60,394 bases of DNA. Source: Methyloglobulus sp. (lineage in GTDB: Bacteria; Pseudomonadota; Gammaproteobacteria; Methylococcales; Methylomonadaceae). Location of the stretch: assembly GCA_013141505.1 (NCBI GenBank), contig JABFQX010000003.1:1-60394 (forward strand), given 5' to 3'. A program made the translations under genes and the position numbers. Positions within the stretch are counted from its first letter, which is position 1. Each line of letters begins with the position of its first letter. The notes under the pieces are model-generated. The model did no database searches. It worked only from the letters and a program-made list of their open reading frames with translations, and was not told the DNA's origin. Positions 56,180-60,394 of this stretch are shown piece by piece.

Positions 56180-56863
56180 TTGGACTTCTCAGAAACCAGT
56201 ATCGTCAACGCCACGCTTTGGCTGTTGGCATTTTTTTCCCTGCTTACCTGGAGCATCATCTTGTTAAAACTGGGCGAATGGGCTTTCAATGCTTTTCGGA
56301 ACAATACATTTACCAAAAATGTAATGGCTGGCGGTAAATCAATTTCTTACAATCTATCGAATGATGGCAAATCGCAATTTGCCCGTTTGCTTCAAGCTGG
56401 ACAAAATACCATCAACCAAATACCCGGGCAAATATCGCCCAAAATTGACCACCATTCAGCGTGGCATGAACTGGCCGAAAGGGCGGTGCAGCAGCAAGTC
56501 CGCAAAGAAAAAGCCAAGATGGATTCGGGCTTGGGTTGGCTTGCCAGTTTTGGCAGCGTCTCCCCGTTCGTCGGCCTGTTTGGTACCGTTTGGGGCATTA
56601 TGCATGCATTGCAAGAAATCAGCCAAAAAGGCTCCGCCAGCCTGGAAGTGGTCGCAGGCCCCATCGGTGAGGCGTTGATCGCCACCGCCATCGGTATCGC
56701 CGTCGCCATCCCGGCCGTGTTGGCTTACAATTTTTTTGTGCGTTTAAATAAAAGTTCTTTAGCTAAACTGGAACACTTCGCCGAGGATTATTTACGCAGT
56801 GTTATCCAACAACATCTCCAACAACAAACAGGAAGCGCGCATGGCATTTCAAACCCAAAATGA
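56180..56863 (+). CDS. exbB: ExbB proton-channel protein
   Basis: 227 residues; TTG start at 56180 set by AGGAG at 56169-56173. Three membrane helices, and GLGWLASFGSVSPFVGLFGTVWGIMHALQEI is the MotA/TolQ/ExbB signature; GEALIATAIGIAVAIPAVLAYN is the third-helix region. With ExbD it powers TonB. It overlaps exbD by 23 bases. Confidence 0.94.
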   Translation: MDFSETSIVNATLWLLAFFSLLTWSIILLKLGEWAFNAFRNNTFTKNVMAGGKSISYNLSNDGKSQFARLLQAGQNTINQIPGQISPKIDHHSAWHELAERAVQQQVRKEKAKMDSGLGWLASFGSVSPFVGLFGTVWGIMHALQEISQKGSASLEVVAGPIGEALIATAIGIAVAIPAVLAYNFFVRLNKSSLAKLEHFAEDYLRSVIQQHLQQQTGSAHGISNPK

Positions 56864-57248
56864 AGACGATAGCGAGATGAGCGAGATCAACGTCACGCCC
56901 TTGGTTGACGTGATGTTGGTGCTACTGGTGGTGTTCATTGTAACCGCACCCTTGCTGACCCAAATCGTGCGGGTAAAACTGCCAAAAACCGAGCAAACCG
57001 AACCCGCGCCAGACCAGCACATCACCATACTCAGTATTTCGGCTACTGGTCAACCCATGATCGACGACAAGCCCGTGCCGCTGGAAAAGCTGGAATTGGA
57101 ACTCAAAGCCCTACAGGAAAAAGACCCCGACATCAGCCTGCAACTGCAAGCCGACAAGACCGCGATGTTCGATGCGGTCGCCAAGGTGATGGCCAGCGCA
57201 CAACGCTCTGGCATTGGGAAATTGTCTTTTGTTACGGTGCAAGAATAG
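56841..57248 (+). CDS. exbD: ExbD biopolymer transport protein
   Basis: 135 residues from the ATG at 56841 (AGGAAG upstream); the frame extends to 56799 inside exbB. EINVTPLVDVMLVLLVVFIV holds the membrane helix with the essential Asp (VDVM), followed by a periplasmic domain. It partners ExbB. Confidence 0.94.
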   Translation: MAFQTQNEDDSEMSEINVTPLVDVMLVLLVVFIVTAPLLTQIVRVKLPKTEQTEPAPDQHITILSISATGQPMIDDKPVPLEKLELELKALQEKDPDISLQLQADKTAMFDAVAKVMASAQRSGIGKLSFVTVQE

Positions 57249-57495
57249 GGTTATGTTTTTGTTGTAAGAGAAAACATTTCACCTAACCATAAAACGTCCA
57301 TTTTTTCTTTATCTAAGAAAGGAATAATTTTTGATAGTACCGCTATTTTAGAGCCGGGGTACTCCGCCACCCGGATCGGGGCAGCCAATATGCCAGCCAT
57401 GAATACCGTAAGCATTTGTCTATCATGAAGATGGAACAAAGTATGAGCCGAAAAGGCAATTGTTGGGATCATTCCCGACAGAGCGGTTTATCCGT

Positions 57496-58542
57496 TCAAT
57501 CCAAATCCAATTTATAAATAGATAGATAGCCGCCCCAATGGCTTTGATAGACCAAATGGACTTTTTCAGGGAGTTTTTTGAGGGAATCAACAAAAGGCAA
57601 CAGTCGAACAAGCAGAGCGTTTTTTTCCGCGCCTGATCCTTTCTCTGTCGCCCAGACGTGGTAAGCCAAGCCTTCTTTTTGCACCAGATAATTACCATCG
57701 CCTTCCTCATAAGCCCATTGCTTGATCTGGGCAATATCGCCATGCAGGTTGTCGTGCGCTTGGATAGTTTTTGAGCTTAAAGCTAGCGGATTGCCGCCAT
57801 AATCGACTATTTCCCCAAGACGCATTAGCAGGTCATTGGTAACTAGCAAGTAGATTGACCGTGATGTCCCAAAAGTTTGCTTTATCTCCGCCAACGCCTT
57901 GTCGCTATCCATCGTCAGCCAGCGCGCCATCGTTGAGAGATGTTCGCGTTCCGAATCTAAAGCTAACAACATGTTTTTCTGTAAGTGTTTCCATATTGGG
58001 CTGACAAAAGTTTGCTCGGCGGGTTTGTTTACCCAAGCATCTCTTCCGCTCAAAAAATGGATCCGTTGCCCATTATCCCACCAGCTCAAAATCAGCGCAT
58101 CTTTTGCTGTATTTTCACTGATGGCTTTTGCTGCTTCTTGCCAAATACTTTGCCGAAGCCCAGTAGGATTTGGCAATGTGCCTGCTTCTTGTTTACCTTT
58201 GGGAAAAAGCACGGCGCGGCGTTGTTGGTTTTGAGCATCTTTATAATGCGCCAGCAAAAGGCTGAAAGCATCCTTGCCATCCCGTTGAAAAATATAGTTA
58301 TCAACGGAATCTACCGAAAAAGCACCTTGTAGATCAGATGTTTGCCCTTGGAGGAGGGTGACACTCAGCGATGCTGAATTTGTTTGCACGGATGCACCGC
58401 CGTTAAAAAACGCAATCTTGACTTGCTTAAAAAGCAGCACGCTGCCGACGAACAGCAACACGCCACAAATAAATAACGACACACCTTGTTTAAGAGTCCA
58501 AGTCACAAGATTATCAATCGTCTTTTTTAGGCTTGAGCACAA
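57496..58542 (-). CDS. haoB: HaoB, hydroxylamine oxidation accessory protein
   Basis: 348 residues with one N-terminal membrane helix (about 20-40). [22 protein letters not shown] and [15 protein letters not shown] are features of HaoB, which is encoded directly after haoA in ammonia oxidisers and in methanotrophs. Its role is accessory to the oxidoreductase and not defined biochemically. It overlaps the haoA 3' end by 29 bases, so the two are coupled. Confidence 0.88.
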   Translation of the reverse strand: MCSSLKKTIDNLVTWTLKQGVSLFICGVLLFVGSVLLFKQVKIAFFNGGASVQTNSASLSVTLLQGQTSDLQGAFSVDSVDNYIFQRDGKDAFSLLLAHYKDAQNQQRRAVLFPKGKQEAGTLPNPTGLRQSIWQEAAKAISENTAKDALILSWWDNGQRIHFLSGRDAWVNKPAEQTFVSPIWKHLQKNMLLALDSEREHLSTMARWLTMDSDKALAEIKQTFGTSRSIYLLVTNDLLMRLGEIVDYGGNPLALSSKTIQAHDNLHGDIAQIKQWAYEEGDGNYLVQKEGLAYHVWATEKGSGAEKNALLVRLLPFVDSLKKLPEKVHLVYQSHWGGYLSIYKLDLD

Positions 58543-60124
58543 GGTAACCTACAAAAAGTCCCAGGATAACCAAAATTAAGCCCGCCAATATCGACCCGAA
58601 ATCCATCTTGCCGCTTTCAATAGAAGAAGCCACTTTCGCATCAGATTTATTTCTAGCCGCCTCACGCAACTTGGTATCTTCATCCATAATCTCGGCATAA
58701 TCGCGCATGAGTGCAGACCAACCTTCGGTATAGGTATATCCGCCTGGGTTCGCATGGAAAATGCCTTTGTAATGCTTGATCAAGTCATGCTCCCACATAT
58801 CCGCATAAATCCGTTCGACACGGCTGGGGTTATTGCCTTTCGCCCAGAACAATTGGAAAAAGCCGCCTGCATCATCTTTTTCAGGCGCGGGCGGTGCTGG
58901 GCGATTGGTATTTTGTCCTGTGAGCAATCCGTCTTTATAGAGTGCTTTGATAACGCTTTTGGCTTCCTGCTCTACTTTTAGGCCCTGGATGGTGCCTTTA
59001 TCAGCAGTATCCAGATAGGCTTTGGCAAAACTTTCGGAATGGCACAAGGTACAGGTTTGCACCCAGGCTTGCTTGCGGTCTTCAAACCAAGGATGCTTCA
59101 GGTTGTCAGCAATGCCTGGTGTTGGGTTGAATGCCCAGCGGACTTTCCTTACCAAATTATGCGAATATTCATCGTGATATTCAAAATGGCAGAGTTGACA
59201 TGTTGGTGCGGTATAACCGCCCTTGGCGATGGCATCTTTAAGTGGCACTTCAAAATTCCACTGGCTTTTACCCATGGTCAGGAACTGCGTGCCGTGCTTG
59301 GACAGCATGAAATTCTCAAACTCATTGTGGTCAGCACCGTTGTGGCAAGTCGAACAGGCTTCTGGTTGCCGTGCTTCGGCGACCGAAAACGTATGCCGGG
59401 TATGACAGCCATCACATTTATTTTGCTGGTAGTGGCAAGAATCGCAGCCTTGCGCCACTTCACGTTCCGGCATCGCCGCCCACACCGCATTCTCGACATT
59501 GGCCTGCCAATCAACCGCATGTGAAGGATGGCCTTTGTCCCATTGCTTTTGTGGCCACGTTTGCTCCTTCTCGGACTCCGCTTCGGCAAATTCATCCTGA
59601 TGGCAAGTCCCGCAAGCAGCACGATCTGGCATCAATAAATTTTTAGCATGGTCGATGGTTTTTTTGCCCAGTCCGCCGTGGCAATCAATACAGCCAACTT
59701 GCTCCAATTGTTTGCCTTCCTCCAATAAGCCCAGTTTGTGCAAATTATTTTCAACTTCGGTTAGCTTTGCTTTCTTATAAGCGCGAACATCGTTGTCGGG
59801 TAAATTTCGGATTGCAGCCAAATCGCTATGCACACTTTTTTTCCAGGCATGGTAAGCGCCAGGAGTCGTTGCCTCATGACAGCCCACGCAGTTTTCTTGA
59901 CTGAATTCGCCTTGAATCGTTTGCGGTGGCTTATAGAAATCTTTTGGGTTCCAGTATTTTTGAATCGGAATCGGTTGCCAATGCTCACCGTGGCTACCTT
60001 TGCCGGGGTGGGTTTTGTAGTAATTATCTTTAACCTGTTCGAAATCAGGTTTTTCCGCCCAGGCTGTTTGCCAATTCAGAAATACTAGCAATGTAGCCAA
60101 TAAACAATACAACGTGGTTTTCAT
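58514..60124 (-). CDS. haoA: Octaheme hydroxylamine oxidoreductase, membrane-anchored
   Basis: 536 residues from the ATG at 60124 (GAGG upstream; a frame nine codons longer is less likely). A signal peptide ends at AWAE. There are eight CxxCH haem sites: CVGCH, CIDCH, CGTCH, CDSCH, CDGCH, CSTCH, CQLCH, CTLCH. The block NPGGYTYTEGWSALMRDYAE contains tyrosines at the region that carries the P460 cross-link in nitrifier HAO; exact identity is unproven. A C-terminal helix (about 512-530, [19 protein letters not shown]) anchors it. It oxidises hydroxylamine, which methane monooxygenase forms from ammonia, in the periplasm and so detoxifies it. Confidence 0.93.
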   Translation of the reverse strand: MKTTLYCLLATLLVFLNWQTAWAEKPDFEQVKDNYYKTHPGKGSHGEHWQPIPIQKYWNPKDFYKPPQTIQGEFSQENCVGCHEATTPGAYHAWKKSVHSDLAAIRNLPDNDVRAYKKAKLTEVENNLHKLGLLEEGKQLEQVGCIDCHGGLGKKTIDHAKNLLMPDRAACGTCHQDEFAEAESEKEQTWPQKQWDKGHPSHAVDWQANVENAVWAAMPEREVAQGCDSCHYQQNKCDGCHTRHTFSVAEARQPEACSTCHNGADHNEFENFMLSKHGTQFLTMGKSQWNFEVPLKDAIAKGGYTAPTCQLCHFEYHDEYSHNLVRKVRWAFNPTPGIADNLKHPWFEDRKQAWVQTCTLCHSESFAKAYLDTADKGTIQGLKVEQEAKSVIKALYKDGLLTGQNTNRPAPPAPEKDDAGGFFQLFWAKGNNPSRVERIYADMWEHDLIKHYKGIFHANPGGYTYTEGWSALMRDYAEIMDEDTKLREAARNKSDAKVASSIESGKMDFGSILAGLILVILGLFVGYLVLKPKKDD

Positions 60125-60160
60125 AAGATTTTTCCCTCGAAGACTAGTCAAGCACGGCTA

Positions 60161-60166
60161 ATTATA
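60161..60166 (-). promoter_or_regulatory. Possible -10 box of haoA
   Basis: TATAAT on the minus strand, 37 bases upstream of the haoA ATG. No good -35 at 16-18 bases is seen, so an activator may be needed. Confidence 0.35.
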
Positions 60167-60235
60167 GCGAATCAAAACTACAAGGTGGGAAATTTTTAGT
60201 CGTTCCTTATTACTAACCTTTAGCAGGCTAAAAAA

Positions 60236-60256
60236 GCTGTTTTTCTAATAAACAGC
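60236..60256. terminator. Small hairpin between haoA and the IS1-like element
   Basis: The seven-base arms gctgttt and aaacagc (60236-60242, 60250-60256) have a seven-base loop and flanking A-rich sequence; on the minus strand the hairpin is followed by TTTTT. It could end transcription leaving the element toward haoA. Confidence 0.4.
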
Positions 60257-60321
60257 ACAAAATGTTTTGGTAGTGGCTAAATTTTAAATGATAAGTTACA
60301 TTATAAATTTGCCATAAGCCC

Positions 60322-60394
60322 ATGATAAAAATGACAGTGAAGCACAAATGCCGTTGTTGCCAGAGCGAAAACATCGTCAAGAACGGGCGCAATG
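60322..60394 (+). mobile_element. IS1-like element, start of transposase gene (cut by window edge)
   Basis: The frame from the ATG at 60322 (alternative 60331) gives MIKMTVKHKCRCCQSENIVK and NGRN, the N-terminal zinc-finger type CxxC-SxxIVKNG of IS1-family InsA proteins. The sequence ggtagtggctaaat at 60269 may be the left inverted repeat, as IS1 ends begin GGTxxTG. The rest is outside the window. Confidence 0.7.

Noticed and set aside
57251-57472. 73-codon minus-strand frame after exbD
   Set aside because: It could be the tail of a decayed gene ([20 protein letters not shown]) but has no family match, start signal or neighbours to support it.
58514-60124. Octaheme protein as a nitrite reductase instead of HAO
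   Set aside because: The overlapping haoB, the YTYTEGW region and the cofactor genes of a methanotroph favour hydroxylamine oxidation, though the Tyr cross-link was not verified by alignment.

Overview
The window reads as chromosome of a gammaproteobacterial methanotroph (Methylococcales type). This rests on a four-gene block of archaeal-type methanofuran/tetrahydromethanopterin cofactor genes (29607-32765), a membrane-anchored octaheme hydroxylamine oxidoreductase with HaoB (57496-60124), and the general gammaproteobacterial character of the other operons. The species cannot be read from the sequence.

Layout. 1-1431: the end of an unidentified gene and two small membrane proteins. 1552-5645 (+): an OmpA-like protein, an exported GH9 glucanase and an OpgC-type membrane acyltransferase. 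5850-11959 (-): a signalling block with an ethylene-receptor-like PAS/GGDEF/EAL protein, an HD-GYP response regulator, and a partner-switching trio (RsbW-like kinase, STAS antagonist, receiver-PP2C phosphatase). 12165-21691 (-): a candidate exopolysaccharide synthesis/export locus with an exported GH2 hydrolase, a cellulose-synthase-like GT2, two DUF3131 paralogues flanking a coiled-coil membrane protein, and a predicted outer-membrane barrel. 22029-26973 (+): a BarA-like hybrid kinase and a FucP-type sugar/H+ symporter. 27031-32765 (-): cofactor genes translationally coupled to a MASE1/CHASE hybrid kinase, with folP divergent (32817-33659). 33660-41997 (+): an orphan exported protein, a large porin and sbp-cysTWA-cysB, three of whose upstream regions share one palindromic element. 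42073-51106 (-): kdpFABC, a stand-alone four-helix-bundle sensor-like protein, then kdpDE. 51432-55097 (+): debris of mobile DNA, namely a truncated IS1595 transposase fused to a decayed polyvalent protein gene. 55160-57248 (+): two mini-ORFs then tonB-exbB-exbD. 57496-60124 (-): haoB and haoA. 60322-end: start of an IS1-like transposase.

The most likely undescribed system is 1552-26973. A glucan synthase lacking a PilZ domain and carrying a variant QxxRW motif sits with a dedicated outer-membrane protein, periplasmic glycan enzymes, an OpgC-like acyltransferase and a sugar importer. It lies beside c-di-GMP enzymes and a partner-switching module, one of which carries every key residue of the copper-dependent ethylene-binding domain at exact spacing. 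The inferred logic is that a gas or copper signal and phosphorylation set c-di-GMP and partner-switch state, which controls production of a beta-glucan-like polymer. The enzyme families are read from sequence; the polymer and the regulatory wiring are inference.
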